NCBI GenBank assembly: GCA_000433515.1
Contig: FR891189.1
Span: 3,543 to 24,401 of the forward strand
DNA length: 20,859 nucleotides
Direction of reading: 5' to 3'
Source of the DNA: Candidatus Colimorpha enterica
GTDB lineage: Bacteria > Bacillota > Clostridia > Oscillospirales > CAG-272
The notes under the pieces are model-generated. The model searched no databases and was not told the DNA's origin. It saw nothing but the letters and a program-made list of their open reading frames with translations. Of this stretch, positions 7,742 to 15,356 are shown one piece after another. Every line of letters begins with the position of its first letter. The stretch's first letter is position 1. Made by a program: the position numbers and the translations under genes.

Positions 7742-7748
7742 CCGCAGC

Positions 7749-8789
7749 TTACTGTTTATCGGTGAAGTACAGAAACATCTCCGCCGCGTGCCACGTGTGG
7801 GGCGAGGCATTCTTTTCATCGGCATATTCCGGGTAAAGGCAGCGTATGCCCTCATAGTCAGCCTCGCTTGCCCTCGTCTCGTTCGTCAGCGGATATGACA
7901 GTCTGCCGCCGACCTTCACATCGTTCCCGAAAAAGTGCTGTTCCGCCCACCAGAGATAGGGGTAAAACCCGTCATACTCCCGGTGCGGCACCTCAACATG
8001 ACTGTCGCGGTAATCCATCCAGAAAAGCTGACTGTAATCGTCGGGAACAGCCGGTACCTCCGCGATCTGCGTCTCCCTCGGAATGCTGTCCTCAAAGTTC
8101 ACCATCCGGTAATAAGCCTGCCGGCTCGCGCACCAGAACCAGTGATAAGGCACATTGTCAAGCCAGTTCTCACCGACATCGTTCAGGGTAAAGCCCATCC
8201 CCTTCCTCTCGGCAAGCAGCAGCGCGAGGATAGTGTAATGAATGTCATCGTCCGGCTGAACATAAGCCACATTCCCCTTCGTCGATGGCAGACAGTCCTC
8301 CCGCAGACGGAGATCAAGCACCGGAGAATAAGCCGATATCCAGTCGTTGAGCGGGTACTCCCCGACGCTTTCAAGATACTCTCTTATCTTTTTGCGGTCA
8401 AACCCCATCTCGACCGGCTTCCCGAGGATCACTCCCGCAGCTCTGCCGCATACCGCACCGATTATCCTGTCGCGGTACTCCTCTTCGCTCAGCTTTCCGT
8501 AAACCGGGCAACCCGCCGCCGCGGATATGATGTTCTCATACCCCATCGGCTCGTCATAACGGTAATCCGCCCGTATCCCGTTCCCTCGCAAAGCCCAGAG
8601 CCGCTCATAAGCTTCGCGCCAGCGCCTCTCCGATTCCTCCGTGACCTGCTCGCTGTTCACATAGTCCGGAAAAGGGAGCGGAGCCTCCCCGTCCGACGGC
8701 GAAAGCGCGGCTTCCGTGTCATACCCCTCATCGGTCATCGACCTGAATTCCTCACAGTAAAGCTGTTTCCATGTTGCATATCCCGGCAT
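7749..8789 (-). CDS. ADP-ribosylglycohydrolase-like protein with an atypical C-terminal part
   Basis: A 346-residue protein from the ATG at 8789, which has AAAGGGGA 7 bases upstream. An upstream in-frame TTG lies inside the leader hairpin and is rejected. Residues 1-105 are a helical extension rich in aromatic and acidic residues. Residues 106-235 read as the first half of the ADP-ribosylglycohydrolase fold: DRIIGAVCGRAAGVILGKPVE (107-127) and PDDDIHYTIL (179-188), the acidic metal cluster. The usual second half, with its alanine-rich block, histidine and final D-x-D-T metal ligands, is not recognisable. Residues 240-346 instead contain GRLSYPLTN and PHTWHAAEMFLYF, which faintly recall the end of alpha/alpha-barrel glycosidases. 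It may be a rearranged or substrate-shifted member. Activity on ADP-ribose is unproven. Confidence 0.65.
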   Translation of the reverse strand: MPGYATWKQLYCEEFRSMTDEGYDTEAALSPSDGEAPLPFPDYVNSEQVTEESERRWREAYERLWALRGNGIRADYRYDEPMGYENIISAAAGCPVYGKLSEEEYRDRIIGAVCGRAAGVILGKPVEMGFDRKKIREYLESVGEYPLNDWISAYSPVLDLRLREDCLPSTKGNVAYVQPDDDIHYTILALLLAERKGMGFTLNDVGENWLDNVPYHWFWCASRQAYYRMVNFEDSIPRETQIAEVPAVPDDYSQLFWMDYRDSHVEVPHREYDGFYPYLWWAEQHFFGNDVKVGGRLSYPLTNETRASEADYEGIRCLYPEYADEKNASPHTWHAAEMFLYFTDKQ

Positions 8790-8807
8790 GGTATATTCCC
8801 CTTTTCT

Positions 8808-8828
8808 CCGCCGCAAAACACGCGGCGG
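8808..8828 (-). promoter_or_regulatory. GC-rich hairpin in the leader of the ADP-ribosylglycohydrolase-like gene
   Basis: CCGCCGC and GCGGCGG form a perfect 7-base stem with a 7-base loop, just upstream of the AAAGGGGA ribosome binding site. A TATAAT at 8847-8842 could be the -10 element, but no good -35 is visible. If it is used, the transcript would begin right at this hairpin. Confidence 0.4.
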
Positions 8829-8911
8829 CTTTTATATCTTAATTATAGTGCAGTAAAGGTCATATTTCTGCGCAATTTGTGCCGGAAGTGTGCAGATTCT
8901 GCTTTTAAATT

Positions 8912-8950
8912 AAAAAAATAACCTCCGATTCAACATCGAAGGTTATTTTT
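8912..8950 (-). terminator. Terminator of the opp operon (possibly bidirectional)
   Basis: An 11-base perfect stem AAAAATAACCT/AGGTTATTTTT (8914-8924 with 8940-8950) extends inward with CGAT/ATCG around one mismatch. On the minus strand it ends in seven T. It lies about 45 bases after the last gene of the opp operon. Confidence 0.8.
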
Positions 8951-8996
8951 GACATCAGAGATGCAGAAATCTCAGAACTGCTTTTACACCCGTCAT

Positions 8997-9191
8997 TCAA
9001 ATTGCGCGAAAGACAAGAAGGATAAGAAACCCGAACGCTGTAAGTATCAATGCCGAGGGCAGGACTATCACAAGAAAGGCTGTCAGCACCATTATAAGCC
9101 GGTCTTTGAAGCCGACTCCGGCGTCATCCAGTTCCTTTCTGAACCTTTCGCCATCCTCCCGTGTTGCCTTACGCTGCCGGCGGCGGATCAT
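8997..9191 (-). CDS. Small membrane protein at the end of the opp operon
   Basis: A 64-residue protein with a basic and acidic N-terminal half (MIRRRQRKATREDGERFRKE) and one long hydrophobic segment at about 33-62, enough for one or two membrane spans. The N-terminus is predicted cytoplasmic by its positive charge. Its ATG overlaps the TGA of oppF as ATGA, so it is translationally coupled to the transporter, and the operon terminator follows. I do not recognise a family. The position suggests an accessory or stabilising subunit of the peptide transporter, but that is inference. Confidence 0.65.
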   Translation of the reverse strand: MIRRRQRKATREDGERFRKELDDAGVGFKDRLIMVLTAFLVIVLPSALILTAFGFLILLVFRAI

Positions 9192-10798
9192 TCGGCTGTC
9201 GCCTGACGGTTGGATTTGCGCTCGGTCTTGGGAAGCTCAAAGAGATAGTTGCCGTTCTCATCAATTTTTCTTTCCGGGAAGTGGCAGGCAACAAAGTGTC
9301 CCGGCTCGATCTCGGTAAGAGGCGGCGGAACGCGCTTGCACTTATCGCAGGCCATGTAGCAGCGTGTGTGGAATTTGCATCCTGCCGGAGGCTTTATCGG
9401 GCTGGGTATATTGCCCTCAAGAATGATACGTTCCTTTGTAAGGCTCTCGGGATCGGTCGTAGGGATCGAAGACAGAAGCGCAACCGTGTACGGATGACGC
9501 GGATCCTCGAACACCGTCTGAGCCGAGGCAAGCTCGACTACGTTTCCGAGATACATGACGCAGATGCGGTCGGAGATGAATCTTACGACCGAAAGGTCAT
9601 GCGATATGAACATATAAGTCAGGTTTTCCTTCTCGCGAAGCTCCTGAAGCAGGTTGATTATCTGAGACTGGATCGAAACGTCAAGCGCCGATACACACTC
9701 ATCGCATACGACGAATTTCGGCTGCACCGCAAGCGCGCGGGCAATGGAAATACGCTGACGCTGTCCTCCGGAGAACTGATGCGGATACCTGAAGAGCATA
9801 TACTCCTGAAGTCCGCACTCCTTCATGGTGTTGACAACGTGATCACGCATTTTCTGGGAGCCCTGACGGTAGAATTTGTGAGTGATCAGTCCCTCTTCGA
9901 TGATCTGTCCGATCGTGAAGCGGGGGTTCAGGCTGGAATACGGATCCTGGAAGATGATCTGAAGATCCTTACGCAGAATGCGCATTTCTCTGTACTTCAG
10001 GCGCGCAAGGTCGATTCCGTTGTCGCGCATCGGCTCGTACATATCGAATCCGGCGTTCCCGGCATATGACGCGCGGAGGGCGTCAAGCTGCCTGTCATGG
10101 TCAGCCATCTTCGAATTCAGCGCGTCAAGCTGTCTGCCGAGAACCTCGCTCTTTCTTGTAAGCAAAGCCTGCTTTTTCACTGTCTTTGCCGCATTTTCTG
10201 CGGAAATAAGATGGTCAATAACTATATCAACATCCTTCTTCTTTGCCGCGATCCTGTTGCGCTCAACATTGATTTTGTAGCGGTCAAGAAGAAGCGCTCT
10301 TCCCCTGCCTTCGGGATCATATCCGTGGAAGCCGCCGAGGATCTTGACTATGTTCGACTGACAGGTCTGTCTCTCGCACTGCGCAAGATTGAGACTCTGG
10401 AGAAGCAGGAAGTCTGCCTTTTCCTCACCTCCGACGGATTCGAGCTTTTTTTCAAGCTCCTTAGCTTTTGCATCGGCTTTTGCAAGCTTCTTGCAGTACT
10501 TTCCGTAATGCTTAAGAGTATCCTGCACATAGAGCGGAGTCATATCGTCAAGGGTCGAACCGTAATAAACGGTCGATCCGGCTGTCTGCGGGTAAAGCTG
10601 AAGCAGGACGCGTCCGAGAGTGGACTTTCCGCAGCCGGACTCGCCGACAATGCCGATCGTCTCTCCCTCGTAAATGTCGAGCGAAATATCCTCGTTTGCA
10701 CGGACATAGAACTGCTCGCGCTGGAAAATGGAGGACTTTGCTACAGGGAAGTATTTCTTGAGGTTAGTTATTGACAGTAATTTTTTTGTGCTCTTCAC
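9188..10798 (-). CDS. oppF: Oligopeptide ABC transporter ATPase OppF with a large helical insertion
   Basis: A 536-residue ATPase; ordinary OppF proteins have about 310-340. Motifs are Walker A GESGCGKST (52-60), Q-loop IIFQDP with Q284, signature FSGGQ (342-346), Walker B VVCDE (D366-E367) and switch H400. The C-terminal oligopeptide-HPY region has cysteines at 474, 480, 484, 487 and 505. In normal OppF about 45-50 residues separate Walker A from the Q-loop. Here there are about 224. The extra residues (about 82-268) are charged and helical, with likely coiled-coil stretches at 97-122 and 205-245. The start is a GTG at 10798 with AGGAGG 9 bases upstream, inside the end of oppD (35-base overlap). 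It should energise peptide import with OppD. Confidence 0.85.
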   Translation of the reverse strand: MKSTKKLLSITNLKKYFPVAKSSIFQREQFYVRANEDISLDIYEGETIGIVGESGCGKSTLGRVLLQLYPQTAGSTVYYGSTLDDMTPLYVQDTLKHYGKYCKKLAKADAKAKELEKKLESVGGEEKADFLLLQSLNLAQCERQTCQSNIVKILGGFHGYDPEGRGRALLLDRYKINVERNRIAAKKKDVDIVIDHLISAENAAKTVKKQALLTRKSEVLGRQLDALNSKMADHDRQLDALRASYAGNAGFDMYEPMRDNGIDLARLKYREMRILRKDLQIIFQDPYSSLNPRFTIGQIIEEGLITHKFYRQGSQKMRDHVVNTMKECGLQEYMLFRYPHQFSGGQRQRISIARALAVQPKFVVCDECVSALDVSIQSQIINLLQELREKENLTYMFISHDLSVVRFISDRICVMYLGNVVELASAQTVFEDPRHPYTVALLSSIPTTDPESLTKERIILEGNIPSPIKPPAGCKFHTRCYMACDKCKRVPPPLTEIEPGHFVACHFPERKIDENGNYLFELPKTERKSNRQATAE

Positions 10799-11777
10799 TG
10801 CATCTTTCCTCCTTGTTGGGATAGAAGCATCTTATCAGCTGACCGTCTCCGACGTCGATAAGACCGGGCTCCTCCTGAATGCACTTTTCGGTGCAGTATT
10901 TGCATCTCGGTGCGAACTTGCATCCCTTCGGAAGCGCCAGCGGATGCGGCACGACTCCGGGGATCGGCTCAAGCTTGTGATTGATGTTGTCAAGCCGCGG
11001 GATCGAGAACATAAGTCCCTCTGTATACGGGTGACTCATTTTACAGTCGGTGAATATGACCCTCGCCGATGCCTTTTCAACGACCTGACCGCAGTACATA
11101 ACCGCAACGTCGTCTGCCATCTCGTTTATGACACCGAGGTCGTGGGTAATGAAGATTATCGATGTACCCTTCTCTGCCTGAAGATCGTTCATAAGGCGGA
11201 GGATCTGCGCCTGGATGGTAACATCAAGCGCGGTCGTCGGCTCGTCTGCAATAAGAATCTTGGGACGGCAGGCAAGTGCCATCGCAATCATGACCCTCTG
11301 GCGCATACCGCCCGAAAGCTGATGCGGATACTGCTTCATGACGGCTTCCGGGTTCGGAATCTGAACGTCATAGAGCATTTTAAGCGCGTTTTTCTTTGCT
11401 TCCCTGCGGCTCATGCCCTGATGTATCATGAACGGCTCCGAAAGCTGCTTTTCAACCGAGAAGACCGGGTTGAGCGATGTCATCGGCTCCTGGAAAATGA
11501 CCGATATCGCGTTTCCGCGTATATGGTACATCTCGTCAAGCGAGAGCTTTGTAAGATCCTTGCCCTCAAAGAGTATCTCGCCCTCGGCAATGTAGCCGTT
11601 GTCGTCAAGAAGCCGCAGAATGCTCATGGCGGAGACGGATTTTCCCGAGCCCGACTCACCGACGATTCCAATAGTCTTACCCGCCTCAAGCGAGTAGGAG
11701 ACATCGTTCACCGCCTTGACGGTTCCCTTTTTTGTTTTGAAATAGGTGTGAAGATTTTTGACTTCAAGTAATGCCAT
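10764..11777 (-). CDS. oppD: Oligopeptide ABC transporter ATPase OppD
   Basis: A 337-residue ATPase of normal OppD/DppD length. Walker A is GESGSGKSV (40-48), the Q-loop glutamine is Q96 in IFQEPMTSLNP, and the signature is LSGGMRQR (154-161). Walker B is ILIADEP with D178-E179, and the switch histidine is H212 in THDLGV. The C-terminal block contains the usual cysteine-rich GCKFAPRCKYC stretch of peptide-transport ATPases. GGAGG lies 8 bases before the ATG, and oppC ends 13 bases upstream. It pairs with OppF at the cytoplasmic face of OppB-OppC. Unlike OppF it carries no insertion, so the ATPase pair is asymmetric in size. Confidence 0.93.
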   Translation of the reverse strand: MALLEVKNLHTYFKTKKGTVKAVNDVSYSLEAGKTIGIVGESGSGKSVSAMSILRLLDDNGYIAEGEILFEGKDLTKLSLDEMYHIRGNAISVIFQEPMTSLNPVFSVEKQLSEPFMIHQGMSRREAKKNALKMLYDVQIPNPEAVMKQYPHQLSGGMRQRVMIAMALACRPKILIADEPTTALDVTIQAQILRLMNDLQAEKGTSIIFITHDLGVINEMADDVAVMYCGQVVEKASARVIFTDCKMSHPYTEGLMFSIPRLDNINHKLEPIPGVVPHPLALPKGCKFAPRCKYCTEKCIQEEPGLIDVGDGQLIRCFYPNKEERCSEEHKKITVNN

Positions 11778-11790
11778 GTCCGTGTCCTCC

Positions 11791-13851
11791 TTATCTCTCA
11801 GAGTTGGACTTGGGGTCCATGACGTCGCGGAGGGCGTCTCCGATGATGTTGATGCATATTGTTGTTATTGCAAGGAACAGCGCCGTGAAGAGCCACTGCC
11901 ACCAGTAGTTGTTCATGACGGTCAGGTTGTTTGCACCGTTGAGCATATTGCCCCATGTCGGGCGCGGAGGCGTGACGCCGAATCCGAGGTACGACAGCGA
12001 CGATTCTGTAAGCATACAGCCGGCAAAATCAAGGGTAAGGGTGACTATGATTATGGAAATGACGTTCGGAAGGATATGCTTGAAGGCTATCTTCGATTCC
12101 TTTACGCCCATTGCCTTGGCAGCGGTCACATACTCGTTCTCGCGCGCAACAAGGACCTGACCTCTTATCAGTCTTGCAAGCCCCGTCCATGACAGGAACC
12201 CGAGGATGCACATCATAAAGAAGATCCTCGTTGTTTCTCCCCATGGCATATGGCTGATGATCGACGAAAGGATCATGGCAAACGGCAGGAACGGTATCGC
12301 GGCAAAAACCTCGGTGACACGCATGAGAACCATGTCAACCTTGCCTCCGAAGTATCCGGAGAGACATCCGACGATAATTCCGATGATCGTGGAAATTATA
12401 ACGGCAACACCGCCGATGGTCATCGTCATCTTTGAGCCGTTGACGATGCGCTGGAATATGTCGGCGCCGTTGGAATCAGTCCCGAAAAGATAGCCCTTGT
12501 GTCCCCATTTCTGAAGAAGCGCTCCGTTTTCGTCGGCAGTATACGTCTGGAAACCGCCGGCAAAAACCTTCGCAGCACTTTTCACGGTCTTGGGCGTTGT
12601 ACACTGATCAAGCAGATCCTCGCCCCAGGAATAGACGTTGCCGAGGTTTGTGATCCCCGTGTAGTGATGCATTCCCGTCGCGATATCGACATAATATTCC
12701 CCGTCAGAGAGCTTGGGCGGCGCCACAAAGGATCTCGATTGGTTCCTGAACGTGCCGCAGAAAACGACCGAATTGTCGGAAAGCAGATATGCCGCCGTGG
12801 TGTTTGTGGCAAAAACGCGCTCGATGGTCGCGTTGCCGTGATCTGCAAGAACGGTGTTTATGTTCTTGCCCGTCGATGTGAAGTTGGTGTTCGGATTTTC
12901 AAATGCCTCAAGTGTTGCCGTTCCGAATATAAGCGGTTCATAGATGCCGCCCGACTTCGGAGCTTCACGGACACCGATTATATAGTTGAGCGTGAAGGCA
13001 ATATCACGGAGAAGCACAGGCTCTGTCTCGAAACCGATGTCCTCATCGTACTCGTTCATCGTTGCAAAGAAATCCATGTTGCTGTACGAGTTCTTGTTGC
13101 CCCAGATATAGAGGGTACCGTCCTCCATGAGTATGGCGGTCGCCTGATATCCGCAGGTCAGCTTTTTTATCTTTTTGACATCAATGCCTTTCTTGTAAAG
13201 CTCCTCCGGCATCGGAAGAATAAAGCCTGATTCGGCAAATTCCTCCTTTCTGCCGTACTGACCGAGCTTGTCATTGCCCCAGCCATAGATCTTTCCGTCC
13301 TCGCCGATGGCGATGATATGGTCGATTCCGGCGGCGACCATTGCGATTTTTGTATTTTTCACCTCATCCGGTATCTTTGAGATATCGACACCGGTGGTTC
13401 CGATCTGTGTGCAGCCCCAGACAAAGACCTTCCCGTCATTGGAAAGTCCGACGCTGAACGGACCGTATGAGGATATCTGCTTTATATTGTTCTTCAGCCC
13501 GGAAGGGACACTCATCATCGACATTGTCGGATAAAGGCTCTGCTGAGTTACTTCTATGTAGGAATTGAAGTATTTAGGCATGAAGAGCGGCCCGATGAAG
13601 GCGAGAATAAACATAAGTATAACGACCACAAGAGCGACGACCGCATACTTTTTTTCAAGGAAATTCTTCAGGATCTGCTTGCCGGGGCTGAGGATCATCT
13701 CAACGTCGCTGACCTGACGCTGACCGAAGCGGTCGGTTTCAAGCATTTCGTCGGCAAGCGTCCTGCTCCCGCCGAAGAAAGCGCGTTTGAGCCAGCCGGC
13801 GTGCTTCTTTCCGTTTGCGGAGGAGGCTTTGTTTTTCTTTTCTTTGCTCAT
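11791..13851 (-). CDS. oppC: OppC-type peptide permease with an inserted RCC1-like beta-propeller
   Basis: A 686-residue protein; ordinary OppC has about 280-310. Residues 1-67 are a lysine-rich cytoplasmic tail, and 68-91 is the first membrane helix. Residues about 125-450 are seven repeats with the RCC1 pattern (glycine-rich turn, hydrophobic strand, D-G-K, hydrophobic strand, W-G). From 451 the standard OppC core resumes: LFGTDSNGADIFQR, about five membrane helices, and the permease EAA loop EYVTAAKAMGVKESKIAFKH (573-592), which contacts the ATPases. Because the N-terminus is inside, the propeller should lie outside, where the binding protein docks. The ATG at 13851 has GGAGG 8 bases upstream. 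OppB ends 14 bases upstream and OppD starts 13 bases downstream. The permease call is firm; the propeller call rests on repeat pattern alone. Confidence 0.88.
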   Translation of the reverse strand: MSKEKKNKASSANGKKHAGWLKRAFFGGSRTLADEMLETDRFGQRQVSDVEMILSPGKQILKNFLEKKYAVVALVVVILMFILAFIGPLFMPKYFNSYIEVTQQSLYPTMSMMSVPSGLKNNIKQISSYGPFSVGLSNDGKVFVWGCTQIGTTGVDISKIPDEVKNTKIAMVAAGIDHIIAIGEDGKIYGWGNDKLGQYGRKEEFAESGFILPMPEELYKKGIDVKKIKKLTCGYQATAILMEDGTLYIWGNKNSYSNMDFFATMNEYDEDIGFETEPVLLRDIAFTLNYIIGVREAPKSGGIYEPLIFGTATLEAFENPNTNFTSTGKNINTVLADHGNATIERVFATNTTAAYLLSDNSVVFCGTFRNQSRSFVAPPKLSDGEYYVDIATGMHHYTGITNLGNVYSWGEDLLDQCTTPKTVKSAAKVFAGGFQTYTADENGALLQKWGHKGYLFGTDSNGADIFQRIVNGSKMTMTIGGVAVIISTIIGIIVGCLSGYFGGKVDMVLMRVTEVFAAIPFLPFAMILSSIISHMPWGETTRIFFMMCILGFLSWTGLARLIRGQVLVARENEYVTAAKAMGVKESKIAFKHILPNVISIIIVTLTLDFAGCMLTESSLSYLGFGVTPPRPTWGNMLNGANNLTVMNNYWWQWLFTALFLAITTICINIIGDALRDVMDPKSNSER
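12502..13479 (-). other. RCC1-like seven-bladed propeller region within oppC
   Basis: It encodes residues about 125-450 of the OppC-type permease. The seven repeat ends are KVFVWG (141-146), KIYGWG (187-192), TLYIWG (246-251), a degenerate EPLIFG (305-310), SVVFCG (361-366), NVYSWG (405-410) and ALLQKWG (444-450). Most are preceded by a D-G, E-D-G or similar turn and by an A-A-G or C-G-Y type strand start. Seven is the number of blades in true RCC1 propellers. The fourth and fifth blades are the most diverged and the loops before them are longest. Confidence 0.8.
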
Positions 13852-13865
13852 TTCGTTGTCCTCCT

Positions 13866-14906
13866 TTACTTATTGACTCTGACGCGCGGGTCAACAAGAC
13901 CGTAAATAATGTCGATTATAAGATTGCCGCCGAGAGCTATGATGACATAGAACATCTGCATGAGAAGAATAACGTCGTTGTCTCCGGACTGAAGCGCGGT
14001 GATCATGATCTTGCCCATTCCGTTTATGGCGAAGATCTGCTCAATGACGACGGAACCCGAGAAAATGCTGAGGAACCATCCGACAACGAGAGTGACGATG
14101 GGAATAAGCGCATTTCTCCATGCGTGGGAATATATTATGGTTTTTTCGCGCAGACCTTTTGCACGGGCAGTCTTGATGCAGTCCATGGAGAGTGCGTCGA
14201 TCATCGATGCGCGGACATATCTTGTCATTCCGCCGAGCGAGCAGAAGGTCATGACGGCAAGCGGAAGTATCAGGTAGTACGCTCTGTCAAGGAACCACTT
14301 CATTCCGGTATACTGACCGCCAGGAGTACCCATTCCGTATGGCGGCAGCCAGCCGAGAAGCGAGCAGAAGATCCAGATGAAAATAATTGATATAAGGAAC
14401 GTCGGAAGACTGTAGCCGATAATTGTCAGCACCTGCATCGTTTTGTCACCCAGCTTCCCTCGCTTTACGGCGCACCTTATTCCGAGGGGAATTGTTATGG
14501 CAAGAGCAAGTATCGTTGCGAAAACATTTATGAAGATGGTATTCTTCATCGGCTCCTTGACGACATTAATGACGTCGGTACGGTAGAAGTCGGAATAACC
14601 GAAGTTCCCCTCAAGAAGTCCGTTGAAATTTCCGTTATAATACGGATAAAGCCCCATCCATCGGAGATAATGAACGATCTTGTTGTTCTTTTCGGTTCCG
14701 TACTGACATTGGTATTTGAAATAGGTTTCATCGAACAGCTTTTGTCTCTGATCGGCAGTAAGGTTTTTGATCGATTTGATCTCTTCATATGCCTTGACGT
14801 AGGCGCGGTCGCCTGCCGCCGCCGTATAGAGGATAAACATGAGGAACGACAGAATGAAAAGAACTATCAGCATATAGCCGATCCTCTTTAAAATGTATTT
14901 TCCCAT
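13866..14906 (-). CDS. oppB: Oligopeptide ABC transporter permease OppB
   Basis: A 346-residue inner-membrane permease when started at the ATG at 14906 (MGKYILKRIGYMLIVLF). That start has AAGGAAGAG 5 bases upstream. A longer frame upstream would run into the terminator hairpin and is rejected. The opening K-R-I-x-x-M and first membrane helix are typical of OppB/DppB. An outside loop follows (about 30-115), then five membrane helices with the EAA loop DCIKTARAKGLREKTIIYSHAWRN at about two-thirds of the length, and the closing DPRVRVNK. Length is close to normal, so unlike OppC it carries no inserted module. It forms the membrane channel with OppC. Confidence 0.92.
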   Translation of the reverse strand: MGKYILKRIGYMLIVLFILSFLMFILYTAAAGDRAYVKAYEEIKSIKNLTADQRQKLFDETYFKYQCQYGTEKNNKIVHYLRWMGLYPYYNGNFNGLLEGNFGYSDFYRTDVINVVKEPMKNTIFINVFATILALAITIPLGIRCAVKRGKLGDKTMQVLTIIGYSLPTFLISIIFIWIFCSLLGWLPPYGMGTPGGQYTGMKWFLDRAYYLILPLAVMTFCSLGGMTRYVRASMIDALSMDCIKTARAKGLREKTIIYSHAWRNALIPIVTLVVGWFLSIFSGSVVIEQIFAINGMGKIMITALQSGDNDVILLMQMFYVIIALGGNLIIDIIYGLVDPRVRVNK

Positions 14907-14933
14907 TTTCACTCTTCCTTTGATAGATTTTTG

Positions 14934-14949
14934 CCGGAGCGTTCTCCGG
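14934..14949 (-). promoter_or_regulatory. Hairpin in the oppB leader
   Basis: CCGGAG-AACG-CTCCGG is a perfect 6-base stem with a 4-base loop, placed 27 bases upstream of the oppB ATG. No T run follows, so it is not a terminator. It may protect the 5' end of a processed oppBCDF transcript or affect translation. Confidence 0.4.
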
Positions 14950-14974
14950 TTCGGGAAATATCTGTTCCGAACAT

Positions 14975-15016
14975 AAAAAACGGACATCCGTTAGTGACCC
15001 ACATAACGAACGTCCG
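14975..15016 (-). terminator. Intrinsic terminator between oppA and oppB
   Basis: On the minus strand CGGACGTTCGTT pairs with AACGGATGTCCG over 12 bases, counting two G-U pairs, with a 12-base loop and six T directly after (14980-14975). It lies 68 bases before the oppB ATG. No clear promoter is visible between it and oppB, so oppBCDF probably depend on read-through. Confidence 0.75.
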
Positions 15017-15356
15017 GAGCGCATCGGCACATTAACTTTATTTATCGTAAAGAAGCAGTCTTCTTTTTATTGCATTACAATTACTCTGCAAAAAACGCAG
15101 GGAACCGTTCTGTACTATTCCGGAAGAGCACCTCAGATTTTCAAAAGTTGCGTTGTTGCTGCGGGAAGCCGCACATCCGTGCGGAAATCTGTTGTATTAA
15201 TCGGGTCGGTACCGGGCAATATGCCGCCGGGTGCCTGCTGCGCCGCGCCAAAAGGCACGCAGCAGCAATAAACAGCAGTATGCAGGAGGGGGCATGAAGC
15301 CCCTTCCTGCCTGCCGCGGCGTCCCATCGGGAGCCTTTGTTTATACTTTTTCGGAA
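15017..15356 (-). other. Structured gap after oppA
   Basis: Together with the terminator this makes a 450-base gap between oppA and oppB. No gene is credible in it. It contains three further hairpins on the transcribed minus strand: 15282-15310 (12-base stem with one mismatch, loop 5), 15236-15264 (TGCTGCG/CGCAGCA plus inner GCC/GGC) and 15169-15184 (CCGCAC-ATCC-GTGCGG in plus orientation). None has a T run. Hairpins after a binding-protein gene commonly stabilise its message so that it outnumbers the permease genes. Confidence 0.55.

Noticed and set aside
12502..13479. Propeller region as a separate gene fused by assembly error
   Set aside because: The frame is continuous, both junctions fall at sensible domain borders, and the region has no internal start with SD. 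A natural insertion is the simpler reading, although long-read data would settle it.
15236..15310. CAGCAG-rich hairpins as CRISPR or REP-type repeats
   Set aside because: There are no regularly spaced copies. Each hairpin has a different sequence and they lie only in this gap.
15133..15327. 64-residue minus-strand frame in the oppA-oppB gap
   Set aside because: No good ribosome binding site, unusual composition, and it is made largely of the hairpin sequences.
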